This document shows positions 1 to 8,346 of a stretch of 64,000 nucleotides of DNA, in pieces (positions within the stretch are counted from its first letter, which is position 1; the number at the start of each line of letters is the position of its first letter). Under the pieces are notes generated by a model. That model searched no databases and was not told the DNA's origin. It saw nothing but the letters and a program-made list of their open reading frames with translations. This DNA is from Prevotella nigrescens (lineage in GTDB: Bacteria; Bacteroidota; Bacteroidia; Bacteroidales; Bacteroidaceae). The translations under genes were made by a program, and so were the position numbers. The stretch covers positions 250,501 to 314,500 of the forward strand of contig NZ_CP133465.1 of NCBI RefSeq assembly GCF_031191185.1. The letters are read 5' to 3'.

Positions 1-1
1 T

Positions 2-2890
2 ACTTCTGGAACAGTGAATACAGATGTGAAGTTCGAAAATATTGATGTAACACATTGTCCTGAACTTTACTATTTCTTCTGCGGTGGTAACAAATTTAAG
101 CAACTTGATGTTAGTAAGAATCCTAAACTCTTTACTTTCTCTTGCGACGACAACTTGTTACGTTCTCTTGACGTTACCAATAATCCAGACCTTTATAGTG
201 TTAGTGTTCGTAATAACTATATGGACTTTGCTACCTTGCCTTGGCCAGGTAACTGGTTCGAATATTACCATGCACAGCACGAAATGGAATTGAACGATAC
301 TTATAAGGTAGGCGATGTTATTGACCTTAGCAATCGTGTGCTGCGTCAGGGTACAACTACCAATGGAATGCTTTATAGAGTTCCGAAGGAAGATCCAACA
401 AAACCTGTTGCATTGGACAATACGTATTATAAATATGAGAATGGAAAAGTTAAGTTGTTGAAGGCTCTTACAGACCAAGTTTTCATTCAGTATACAAATA
501 CCGTATTGAAAGATTATCCTATTCGTACCGAAAACTTCACCATTAGAACTGCTGAAGAATTTGGCAAAGACATAAAGGCCGTAGAAATTTCAAGTCTTGG
601 TTCTGCAGGTGCTCCGATAAAAATGTCTGTTGGTATTTTGGGCGCAACCGATGCCAAGCCTGTTTCTGTAAAGGTTGATTTGGGCGATGGCAATTTGGTT
701 CCTATTGCAATTAAATCAGAAAATCCTGCGACAACACCTAACATCGATGCACAGCGCAAGGGAACCGGCAATATTATTGTTTATGTACCACAAGATTATT
801 ATATTACAGCTTTAGAGACAGATAACTTGCCAATCGATAATATCGACCTTACGGCATTGACTCAGTTGCGAGTACTTGTTCTGAAGAATGCTGGTTTAAG
901 AAATATTGATCTTGGTTACAACAATAAGTTAAGGAAATTAGACCTTTCTGGCAACTTGCTTACAAAACTTACGCTGAAAGGTCCGTCTTCTTACTTCTAT
1001 AAGAGTTTGCTTACCGATATTAATGTAAGCAACAACCAGTTGGAAAACTATGAGTTCGATGATTTCTATGCTGTCCGCAATTTCGATATCAGTCATAACA
1101 AGATGAAAGCATTAGACGTTTCTGATGCAGACAATCTTCGTTCGCTCAACATTTCCAACAATGCTTTCACACGTTTGTTAATGAATCATAGCGAACTGTT
1201 GGAACGCTTAGATGCTTCTAACAACGAACTTACCGAAGTTAAGATACCACCAGTTGCACCATTGACTTATCTGAATATAAGCGGCAATAACTTTACATTG
1301 GCAAATATGCCTGCCGACTTTGGTTTAGATGGTGCACACTTTATTTATGCTCCACAACATGTTCTCGAAATATCTACTTCTTCTCCGGGAATCGACCTTT
1401 CAGAACAATTCATAAAGAAGAACGGTGCTACAACACAATATGTGTGGAAGAAAGAAAATGGACAGAAACTTGTTGAGGGCACAGATTACACTATTAAAGA
1501 CGGTGCTTCTAAATTTAAGAATCTGACTGTGGGCAAGATTTATTGCGAAATGACACACGCTGCTTATCCTGCATTTACGGGTGCAAACGTATTTAAAACA
1601 ACGCTTGTGCAACCAATTGACATGCCTAAATACGAATTGGCTTCTTTCACAACTATCAATGCAAAGGATAGTATAGATTTGGCGTTGGCAAGTCCTGTTA
1701 AGGGAACTTCTGTTTACTTTGAATGGAATGGCGATGGGAATGTTACTCAATACACGCTGGATACTACTTACAAACTCTTTAGAGCAAAATCTAAAGCTAA
1801 TACCAAAGTGCGTGTACTTGTTGCTAATGCAGACGACAAGCTGTCGGTATTCAGTATTTCTAAGGTTAAGATTGGCGCATCTGATTTCTCCGGATTGAAA
1901 GACACCCGTTCTATTACAATTGCCGAGGCTGGAATGCAGTCTGTAAAAATACCTGCTTCTACAGCTCTAACACAATTGAACCTTAGTGGAAATGAACTTA
2001 CCGACTTTGATTTGTCAAACTATCCAAACCTTTATTTCTTGTCCTTGACCGATAATAAGATAAGGAAATTCGATTTGTCGAAAGCTAAGAAACTTGGTCT
2101 TGCGTTTATTTCCGGTAACAAGATGCAAGAAATTAAGATTGACAACCCTGACTTGTGGAATCTCGAACTGAGCAAGAATGCTCTTGAAAGCGTGTCGCTC
2201 GACAAGGCTCCTGCTTTGGAACAACTTTGGTTGAACGACAACCTGCTTTCGAAGGTAGACATTTCTAAGAATACTAAGTTGGGAGTATTGAATCTTGTTA
2301 AGAATAAGCTGAGATTTTCTACAATGCCGATTGCTGTAGATGCAGATGGTAAGAGCAAGTTCAACAAATATTCTTACAACCTTCAGGAGCCTCTCGACGT
2401 AAAACTGAATGGCTCTAAGGTAGACTTAAGTTCAGAGGCTACGATTGACGGCGCACCTACCGAATTCCGTTGGTTCATCGACCGCATTAACATAGTTGAT
2501 GGTGAACCTCAGGGCGAAGAGCTTGACAAGGACGATGAATATACTATAACAAATGGTATAACAACATTGAAGTTGACGAAAGCAACCAACCATCTTGTTT
2601 GCCTGATGCGTAACCCTCGTCTGCCGAATCTATATCAAATTACAAACTATATAGACTTCGACCCCACTGCTGTAGATGGCATTACTGCAAACAACGATAT
2701 CCAGATACAGTTCGTAAATGGCGGCATTACCGTAATTGGTGCAAAGAACAACACATTAGCAGTTTACACAATAGATGGCAGACTGGCTTACCAAGGCAAG
2801 TTGCCCGATAACGAAGCACATGTTCCTCTTGCTGCAGGCACATACGTTGTACGTGTTGGCAACAAAGTGGCTAAGATGAACATTAAATAA
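2..2890 (+). CDS. Leucine-rich-repeat surface protein with T9SS-type tail, 5' end outside window
   Basis: The reading frame is open from base 2, so the true start and any signal peptide lie upstream; the first in-window start-like codon (GTG at 14) is probably internal. Three blocks of leucine-rich repeats with the LDLSxNxLxxL pattern are visible, at about residues 1-75, 270-420 and 660-790 counted from base 14, separated by beta-rich stretches. The last ~70 residues (from about 890) look like a T9SS type A sorting domain: a VYTIDGRLAYQG-like strand followed by LAAGTYVVRVG and a lysine-rich end. Known for the family: such proteins cross the outer membrane through T9SS and are anchored to the surface or released. 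I infer an adhesin or surface-binding role; no catalytic motif is seen. A strong terminator follows. Confidence 0.85.
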   Translation, partial: TSGTVNTDVKFENIDVTHCPELYYFFCGGNKFKQLDVSKNPKLFTFSCDDNLLRSLDVTNNPDLYSVSVRNNYMDFATLPWPGNWFEYYHAQHEMELNDTYKVGDVIDLSNRVLRQGTTTNGMLYRVPKEDPTKPVALDNTYYKYENGKVKLLKALTDQVFIQYTNTVLKDYPIRTENFTIRTAEEFGKDIKAVEISSLGSAGAPIKMSVGILGATDAKPVSVKVDLGDGNLVPIAIKSENPATTPNIDAQRKGTGNIIVYVPQDYYITALETDNLPIDNIDLTALTQLRVLVLKNAGLRNIDLGYNNKLRKLDLSGNLLTKLTLKGPSSYFYKSLLTDINVSNNQLENYEFDDFYAVRNFDISHNKMKALDVSDADNLRSLNISNNAFTRLLMNHSELLERLDASNNELTEVKIPPVAPLTYLNISGNNFTLANMPADFGLDGAHFIYAPQHVLEISTSSPGIDLSEQFIKKNGATTQYVWKKENGQKLVEGTDYTIKDGASKFKNLTVGKIYCEMTHAAYPAFTGANVFKTTLVQPIDMPKYELASFTTINAKDSIDLALASPVKGTSVYFEWNGDGNVTQYTLDTTYKLFRAKSKANTKVRVLVANADDKLSVFSISKVKIGASDFSGLKDTRSITIAEAGMQSVKIPASTALTQLNLSGNELTDFDLSNYPNLYFLSLTDNKIRKFDLSKAKKLGLAFISGNKMQEIKIDNPDLWNLELSKNALESVSLDKAPALEQLWLNDNLLSKVDISKNTKLGVLNLVKNKLRFSTMPIAVDADGKSKFNKYSYNLQEPLDVKLNGSKVDLSSEATIDGAPTEFRWFIDRINIVDGEPQGEELDKDDEYTITNGITTLKLTKATNHLVCLMRNPRLPNLYQITNYIDFDPTAVDGITANNDIQIQFVNGGITVIGAKNNTLAVYTIDGRLAYQGKLPDNEAHVPLAAGTYVVRVGNKVAKMNIK

Positions 2891-2933
2891 GGCTAATCCA
2901 ATAGTTCCAAGACTCTAAGAATAGAGGCTGTAT

Positions 2934-2966
2934 TGCAAGCATCGTCCTGCGATACAGCCTCTTTTC
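2934..2966 (+). terminator. Rho-independent terminator after the LRR protein
   Basis: A 14-bp stem (GAGGCTGTATTGCA pairing with TGCGATACAGCCTC, one G-T pair) is followed by TTTTC on the + strand. It lies 44 bases after the stop codon of the LRR gene. Confidence 0.85.
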
Positions 2967-3114
2967 TTGCCGTTACTCCAATGGTTCATCGAATGACAGA
3001 AGACAATATAGCCAGTATAACAATGCACGGACTCATCGTGTTCCAATCTTCAGAATACCGCTATTCACGGTGTCAGGGAGAAGCTGTATTTATATGTTTA
3101 GAAACGCTATTCGT

Positions 3115-3252
3115 TGTAACTCCTAAGCAGTATTTGCCGTAACCCCGAAGCGATGATTGTCGTAACCCCGAAGCGACGATTGCCGTAACCCCGAAGCGAC
3201 GATTGTCGTAACCCCGAAGCGACGATTGTCGTAATTCTGTTGCTATGATTAC
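3115..3252. repeat. 23-bp tandem repeat, six units
   Basis: Six head-to-tail units of exactly 23 bases begin at 3115, 3138, 3161, 3184, 3207 and 3230. The four central units differ from one another by at most two bases and share the core CGTAACCCCGAAGCGACGAT; the first and last units are diverged. No spacers separate the units, so this is not a CRISPR array. It sits between two terminators in a stretch without a convincing gene. Bases 2967-3114 hold nothing I recognise. Confidence 0.95.
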
Positions 3253-3255
3253 CGT

Positions 3256-3304
3256 AACAAAAGCCCCCGCATTAATGCTTCTCTCAGCATTGAATGGGGG
3301 GCTG
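3256..3304 (-). terminator. Terminator of the two-gene T9SS protein operon
   Basis: A long hairpin (AGCCCCC..CATTAATGCT pairing with AGCATTGAATGGGGGGCT) is followed on the minus strand by CTTTTG. It lies just downstream of the stop codon at 3324 on the minus strand. Confidence 0.75.
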
Positions 3305-3323
3305 CACAGTTTATTAGTAGTGG

Positions 3324-6300
3324 TTAATGTGAGATTTTAAATACATTTTTTGAGCCGTTTTCGTGGTATATGTGTAGTATGATTGTACCTTTTGGCAATG
3401 CCGACAGGTCGATGCTGTTTGTATGAAGTATGCCTGACAGGCTTCCATTCGTATTGTATATGCGAACTTCCTTAACCTGTCTTAGTATTAAGTTGCCATT
3501 GGTTATGGCAGGCGAATTGTCGCTGATTGCTTGAATACCGGTAACATTGCAGATGCGGGCAGGCAAGAATGCAAGTCCTTTTGCAGTATGGCTCAGGAAA
3601 CCTTCCACGTCAGCTGTAGCTCCGGCAATAGGTAGCTCCGTAATGTTGTCCGAGATATTCAGTGCAAGCTCGTTCTCTTTATCGGCGATAAGCATTTCCC
3701 CATCGTTGCCCTGCTTGAATGTTACGCCTTTCAGACTGACTAAACGTGCTTCGAATGCTTCTGTATTTGCTACGAGCGATTTTAGTTCTGCCGGCTGGGC
3801 AGTAATTGCATTGTCCGAAGACAGAATAGAAAGATAAACCGGCTTGAAGAGCAACAGTCCGCTGTCTTCTTTTATTAACTTGCCTTTCAGATTGCCAATC
3901 TTGTCGCCGACCTTGATGTTGTAGCCCGCAAGTTCGCGCGTATCTAATGCGATGCCGGCAGTCTTGTCTTCAAAGAAAGTATAGTTAGGGTTTGCTCCTG
4001 CTTGCCCGGTAACAAGAACTTCGCCTGTAAGTGTGTAATTATAGCCTACATTCGCTTTGGCTTTGCGCAAGGCGGCTACATCGTTCAGAATAGTGCTGTT
4101 CTTGTATCTAACTTTGAGTTCCTCCGATATGCTTGCCTCCTTGTCGTTATACAAAGGCACTACTTGGAACGTGTAAACACCATTGGGGAGCGACATTGCC
4201 GACCAGCGGCAAGTGTCGGCAATACCCGTTTCTATACCATTCACCAATATCTTGTAACCCGTCAGGTCCTTAATGCGGCTGGGCTCTTTCCATCGCAGCG
4301 TATCTTTCGTAAGTGTCAGAGATTTTGCCAAATGCGTAAAGTGATATTCTTTCGATGCAACGAAATCTTCAACCGAATAGTTGTGCCAGTTGTTGTCTCG
4401 GAAATCGGAATGCGTAATGCGTGTTGTCCGTTCTGTTTCTGTAGAATAGTCGTAGTTTATGCGCTGATGTGGAACAAGCTTGCCATCTTTCCGGCGTTCT
4501 TCGGTGAGTGTTTTTATCTCTCCTTTATTGCCGAATGATTTTTCTATGCGTGCAGTTGGTGGAGTTGTTGTATCTGTAGAAGCGTAGACACTGTCCAACT
4601 GGTGAGAAAGATACTTGCCATTGAACTCTAAAGTACTATTGGTGAAAGCTGTTACAATGGAATCACCTTGTGCATCGAACTTGTAGGCAACAGTTTGTAC
4701 GGGGTGTTGGTAAGAGATGCTCGGGTCTGTGAAGTAATATTCTGCATTGTCTTTTACGAACATCTGTTTGTTCTTGTCGAAAGTAAATACCTGTTTAGCC
4801 GACAAAGCGCCAGCTGAGTTGTACAGATATTGTACTTTCTGATGTTTCTCCCAGTTCTTCTTTGTAGGGTTATACAGGTCGATGTCTTCCGATTCGGTCT
4901 TTGTGGAATATTTACGTATAGCGACTGCCGTGCGCTGTGTGGGCTGACCGAAAGCATCGTATGCAATGTAGAACGACAATGTCTCGCCCATCGAAGTGCT
5001 CGTATAATAATATTTGTTGGTTTGTTTTATATCGCCATCTTCGTTCTTTATGGTTGAATATTCGTTCTCCCAATGAGCAGTAACTTGGTCAGTAACATCG
5101 CTCAAGTCAATCTCAAATGTAAGTGGGTCAGACTCACCTTCCTCGTAAATGGCATAAAGTTCAACCTTAACTTTCTCTTTATCGTAGTAAGCAAATGTTC
5201 CGAAAAGCTGCTCTGGTAAATCGGTCTTGCCCGTTACTTGGTGTCCGTTGTTAGAAACAACCCATCTGTAGCCCTTTAGTGTAAGTCCTTTATATTTCGG
5301 TGCATCGAACTTAAACTTGACATTCCATTTGGTATAGAACTCCTTATAAACCAATTCCGGGCTGGTTGGAGCCGGCAAATTCATCTCTATTGTATGCTGG
5401 AGAATGTTGCTGCAGTTACCCGTATGTTCTTGCTCGTAGACAGGAACTACACGATAATGATGAACTCCGCGAGGCTGATTGTGTAACGTAAAATGTGTAC
5501 TGGTATACAGTTCGTCTTGTAAAGTGTAATCGGCAAGAACCTTATAACCTTTCAAGCCAGTAACGTCGGCAGGCGGCGTTACTTGGAATGTGATATCGCC
5601 CGGAGAGTCTGATTGCACCGTTATGCTTGCTTGTGGTGTTTTCTTTTCGCTATAAAGATGATTCTGATAGACAAATCTATAAGTTTGCAGGAACTCTTGC
5701 GAAGTAGTATTAAACTTATATTCCTCTACTTCAGAAGGAATAGTGTCTGAAAGTGTGTATGCGTAATTGTGTTTCAGGTAGAGCCGGAAAGCAGAAGTGC
5801 CATTCGGTTCGTTCACTTTCCTATATAATGTATCGCAAAGCAAACGCTTCTGATTGTCGTAAGCAAACACTTTTCTTTCTTGCAACTCTTCACTCTTGGA
5901 AGTAAATGCGATTGATTTCGTTTCACTTAACAGATTGTCTTCGTTATAACTGAAGAGTGTTTGGCGCTGCTTTTTAGCTTCTGTCTTTCCATTGCCATAC
6001 GCTAAATAAGTAATGGTGGCACGACGTCCTTTGGTATCGTATGTGTACTGTTCTTCTGTTTTCTTTTCGTTTTTCTTGGTGTAATGTATGACTGAAGCCA
6101 ATCTGTTTTGCTGGTCATACGAGCACACCACAGAATCAATGCGATATGCAATGTTGGTTTTATAGCTATATTGTGTTGAATGCACCAAGAGTCCGTTCCC
6201 ATCGTAATAGTAGCAGGACTTTACCCTGTCGGTACTGTCAGAAAGTAGGTGCGATTGTGTGTCGTAGGTATAAACTGTATTTACAGGCAGTTGCAGCTTT

Positions 6301-6527
6301 CCATCTCTTGTGTAATTGTATTTGCTACTTTGTACCAAACGTCCTTGCTTGTCGTAGAAGAAGAGTTCTAAAACCTTGTCGTCTTCTGTTTTAACCAATG
6401 TGCCGTCGGGAGCTTGTTGAAACTTTATACGGAGGGTCTTAATCTTCTCATTCTTCAATATCGCTTGTGGCTGTGCCGATAGCAGAAGTGCGGAGAAGGT
6501 AAAAAGAATTGTTAGCAACTGTTTCAT
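3324..6527 (-). CDS. Large secreted protein: YD-like repeats, OB-type domain, T9SS-type tail
   Basis: A 1067-residue exported protein. It starts with a clear signal peptide (MKQLLTILFTFSALLLSAQ). Residues about 50-290 and 530-720 contain repeated tyrosine-rich strands (YDxxGRL, YDxQxRL, YNxxGxL) like those of Rhs/YD-repeat beta-shells. Fibronectin-like stretches lie at about 300-480 and 750-815. About residues 830-970 (LTGEVLVTGQ, YTFFEDKTAGIALD, GDKIGNLKGKL) resemble the OB-fold domain seen in many Bacteroidetes surface proteins (DUF5689-like; recalled, not searched). The end (VRIYNTNGSLSGILHT..LSALPKGTIILHI) resembles a T9SS sorting tail. Its start lies 24 bases after the stop of the gene at 6552-8117, so the two are probably co-transcribed. 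The substrate is unknown; a surface-binding role is inference. Confidence 0.8.
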   Translation of the reverse strand: MKQLLTILFTFSALLLSAQPQAILKNEKIKTLRIKFQQAPDGTLVKTEDDKVLELFFYDKQGRLVQSSKYNYTRDGKLQLPVNTVYTYDTQSHLLSDSTDRVKSCYYYDGNGLLVHSTQYSYKTNIAYRIDSVVCSYDQQNRLASVIHYTKKNEKKTEEQYTYDTKGRRATITYLAYGNGKTEAKKQRQTLFSYNEDNLLSETKSIAFTSKSEELQERKVFAYDNQKRLLCDTLYRKVNEPNGTSAFRLYLKHNYAYTLSDTIPSEVEEYKFNTTSQEFLQTYRFVYQNHLYSEKKTPQASITVQSDSPGDITFQVTPPADVTGLKGYKVLADYTLQDELYTSTHFTLHNQPRGVHHYRVVPVYEQEHTGNCSNILQHTIEMNLPAPTSPELVYKEFYTKWNVKFKFDAPKYKGLTLKGYRWVVSNNGHQVTGKTDLPEQLFGTFAYYDKEKVKVELYAIYEEGESDPLTFEIDLSDVTDQVTAHWENEYSTIKNEDGDIKQTNKYYYTSTSMGETLSFYIAYDAFGQPTQRTAVAIRKYSTKTESEDIDLYNPTKKNWEKHQKVQYLYNSAGALSAKQVFTFDKNKQMFVKDNAEYYFTDPSISYQHPVQTVAYKFDAQGDSIVTAFTNSTLEFNGKYLSHQLDSVYASTDTTTPPTARIEKSFGNKGEIKTLTEERRKDGKLVPHQRINYDYSTETERTTRITHSDFRDNNWHNYSVEDFVASKEYHFTHLAKSLTLTKDTLRWKEPSRIKDLTGYKILVNGIETGIADTCRWSAMSLPNGVYTFQVVPLYNDKEASISEELKVRYKNSTILNDVAALRKAKANVGYNYTLTGEVLVTGQAGANPNYTFFEDKTAGIALDTRELAGYNIKVGDKIGNLKGKLIKEDSGLLLFKPVYLSILSSDNAITAQPAELKSLVANTEAFEARLVSLKGVTFKQGNDGEMLIADKENELALNISDNITELPIAGATADVEGFLSHTAKGLAFLPARICNVTGIQAISDNSPAITNGNLILRQVKEVRIYNTNGSLSGILHTNSIDLSALPKGTIILHIYHENGSKNVFKISH

Positions 6528-6551
6528 AGTCGGTATATTCTATTTCTACAT

Positions 6552-8117
6552 TTAGTTTTTCTTGTACACTTTGGATTTAATGGTCTGCCCGTCAATCTGT
6601 GCCTTGACAATATAAACTCCTTTGGCAAGACTGCTTATGTCGTATTCGGTTTGACTTAATGCAGATTCAAATACTTTTCCTCCTGCCAAGTCGTAGATGC
6701 TTACCTTTGTAGTCTTCTGAGAGCACAGCAACATATTCCCGTCCATGTATATGGAAGAAGACGACGGGGTGTTAAGTGTCTGGATTATGCCGCTTACTAT
6801 TGGTGTCTTAATGCAGACAACTTCCTTCTTGTCTAATTCTCCATCGTCTCGAACAGAACGGTAAGAAGCAACTATGAGGTCGAGTCCTTTGCCAACAGTC
6901 TGGCAATCTAAATATTTCGTATTGGCAGGTAGCTTGTCGTATAGGTTAAATCCATGATTTTTTCTCAGCCATTCCGACAGTTCTATTGTTTCGTTGGTTT
7001 CGTGTAGTAAAAGTATTATCTTCTCTCCGTCAGACGATAGCATGTCGCCATAGTTGGAAACAGCTACCGGCACAAAACCTTTGGCAGCCTTAATGACTTC
7101 TGCTTCTTTAGTAACTGTATTGTAACGGCAAGGATAAACTAATTGTGAGACACGCTCTATATTAACAGCTCCTTCTTTATAAGAATACTCATTTATAACG
7201 GCTACTGGTGCAACAAACTTTCCGTTCTCGCTCATAATAACTGGCACTGATGTGAACTCTGGACCTTTCTTCCACGCTTTGAAGAACTCGTATTGCCACT
7301 TGGCATGTGCTCTTTGGTAAGCCTTTACTTGTTCAAGATAATCGTTCTCTCCGGGGCGGGCTGTAATATAGTCTTTTGTCTGGGGTTCTTTCTCTGCCCA
7401 TGTCTTATAAACGTCCATATTGTAAGATATGGCTACGAACGGAGTTTCGTATTCCCATGTTCCGTTGTCTTTCTTATAATAGATTATGGGTTGAGAGTAG
7501 AAGCCGTGTTGCTCCATCATTACACCGATGATGGTTTTACCGTCCGGAGAAATAGTTCGAGGCGAAACAAACTGTGTTTTACCACCCAAGAAGTCTGTTT
7601 CCGGATTAGGAAGTCCAACATATTTGTAATCGTCGTCGTCTTGCTGCTCCCACAACGCAGGAATTGTCTTATACGGGCTGCCTGCATTACCTTTGCCTAT
7701 TATGTATCCTGTAATATATTTGCCATCGCCTGTACACTGTGCGCACGAACCATCTTTCCATTCTCCTTCAGGGCAGGGCAGTGCTTCCCAGCCCACTTCG
7801 CTGTCTCTATAGATGGCAGGTTGTTTCTTGTCGTTCTTGCCAACCAAAGTTCCATTGTCCATTACGTCTAAAGCTGCCATGTCCGAATATGAATCGGCAG
7901 CAGGAATGGTCATAAGTCTTTTTTCTTTCAGGTCGAATCGGTAAGCTTCTTCATACATGCGTGCGCCGCATATATATCTTCCGTTATTCGATATACCTTT
8001 CACGTTCACGGAAGTACCTGTAAAAATTACTTGTGGCTTGTCTTCTGTTTGAGCTTTGGCAGATAGTTGGCAAGCAAGTGCTGCACCAATGAGCGAAAAG
8101 TAAAATTGACATTTCAT
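6552..8117 (-). CDS. Secreted protein with T9SS-type sorting domain
   Basis: About 521 residues from the chosen ATG at 8117, which puts a signal peptide (MKCQFYFSLIGAALACQLSAKAQ) at the N-terminus; a longer reading frame to 8195 would place 26 unlikely residues before it. Repeated short stretches such as VKGISNNGRYICG, CTGDGKYITGYI, ISPDGKTIIGVM and MSENGKFVAPVA look like beta-propeller-type blades (SxDGKxxxG). The last ~70 residues (TTKVSIYDLAGGKVFESAL..LAKGVYIVKAQ..KSKVYKKN) form a good T9SS type A tail. It is first in a likely operon with the YD-repeat protein. The function is unknown; location at the cell surface or outside is inferred from the tail. Confidence 0.8.
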   Translation of the reverse strand: MKCQFYFSLIGAALACQLSAKAQTEDKPQVIFTGTSVNVKGISNNGRYICGARMYEEAYRFDLKEKRLMTIPAADSYSDMAALDVMDNGTLVGKNDKKQPAIYRDSEVGWEALPCPEGEWKDGSCAQCTGDGKYITGYIIGKGNAGSPYKTIPALWEQQDDDDYKYVGLPNPETDFLGGKTQFVSPRTISPDGKTIIGVMMEQHGFYSQPIIYYKKDNGTWEYETPFVAISYNMDVYKTWAEKEPQTKDYITARPGENDYLEQVKAYQRAHAKWQYEFFKAWKKGPEFTSVPVIMSENGKFVAPVAVINEYSYKEGAVNIERVSQLVYPCRYNTVTKEAEVIKAAKGFVPVAVSNYGDMLSSDGEKIILLLHETNETIELSEWLRKNHGFNLYDKLPANTKYLDCQTVGKGLDLIVASYRSVRDDGELDKKEVVCIKTPIVSGIIQTLNTPSSSSIYMDGNMLLCSQKTTKVSIYDLAGGKVFESALSQTEYDISSLAKGVYIVKAQIDGQTIKSKVYKKN

Positions 8118-8160
8118 AATAGCATGCGTTTTGAGGTAATTATTCATTAGATTGCAGACA

Positions 8161-8168
8161 CAAAGATA
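8161..8168 (-). promoter_or_regulatory. Possible -7 element of the T9SS protein operon
   Basis: TATCTTTG on the minus strand fits the Bacteroidetes TAnnTTTG box and lies 44 bases before the start at 8117. No matching TTTG is seen at the usual distance. Confidence 0.4.
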
Positions 8169-8261
8169 GTAGTTATTGCCCGAAAGGCATACCAATCATG
8201 GCGTTGAATTGTTTGAATTCGTGAATTCAGACAAATTAGAAACTTAAAAGGCTATTTAATG

Positions 8262-8346
8262 TACGTCCGACGAATTCAACTTATGGAGTACGAAAGCGGT
8301 TTCAGACAATATGAAACAATCAATAAATTCGCGGGACTCACGTTAT
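8262..8346. repeat. Possible miniature remnant with IS982-like ends
   Basis: The right end, AATTCgcGgGACTCACGTTA at 8327-8346, agrees at about 15 of 20 bases with the right end of the IS982-type element at 34939-35963. The left end (ACGTCCGACGAATT from 8263) partly resembles that element's left end. The two ends are imperfect inverted repeats of each other and enclose ~50 bases with no coding capacity. The right end covers the stop codon of the AraC gene at 8343. This may be a MITE-like derivative or a decayed element; the match is by eye. Confidence 0.4.

Noticed and set aside
2933..3142. 69-codon open frame starting in the terminator after the LRR gene
   Set aside because: It begins inside a strong terminator stem, ends in the tandem repeat and has no protein-like pattern.
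3115..3252. CRISPR-like periodic repeat
   Set aside because: The 23-base units are contiguous with no spacers, and no cas gene is in the window.
4002..4538. 178-codon open frame opposite the YD-repeat protein
   Set aside because: It lies wholly antisense to a gene with clear domains and shows no protein-like pattern.
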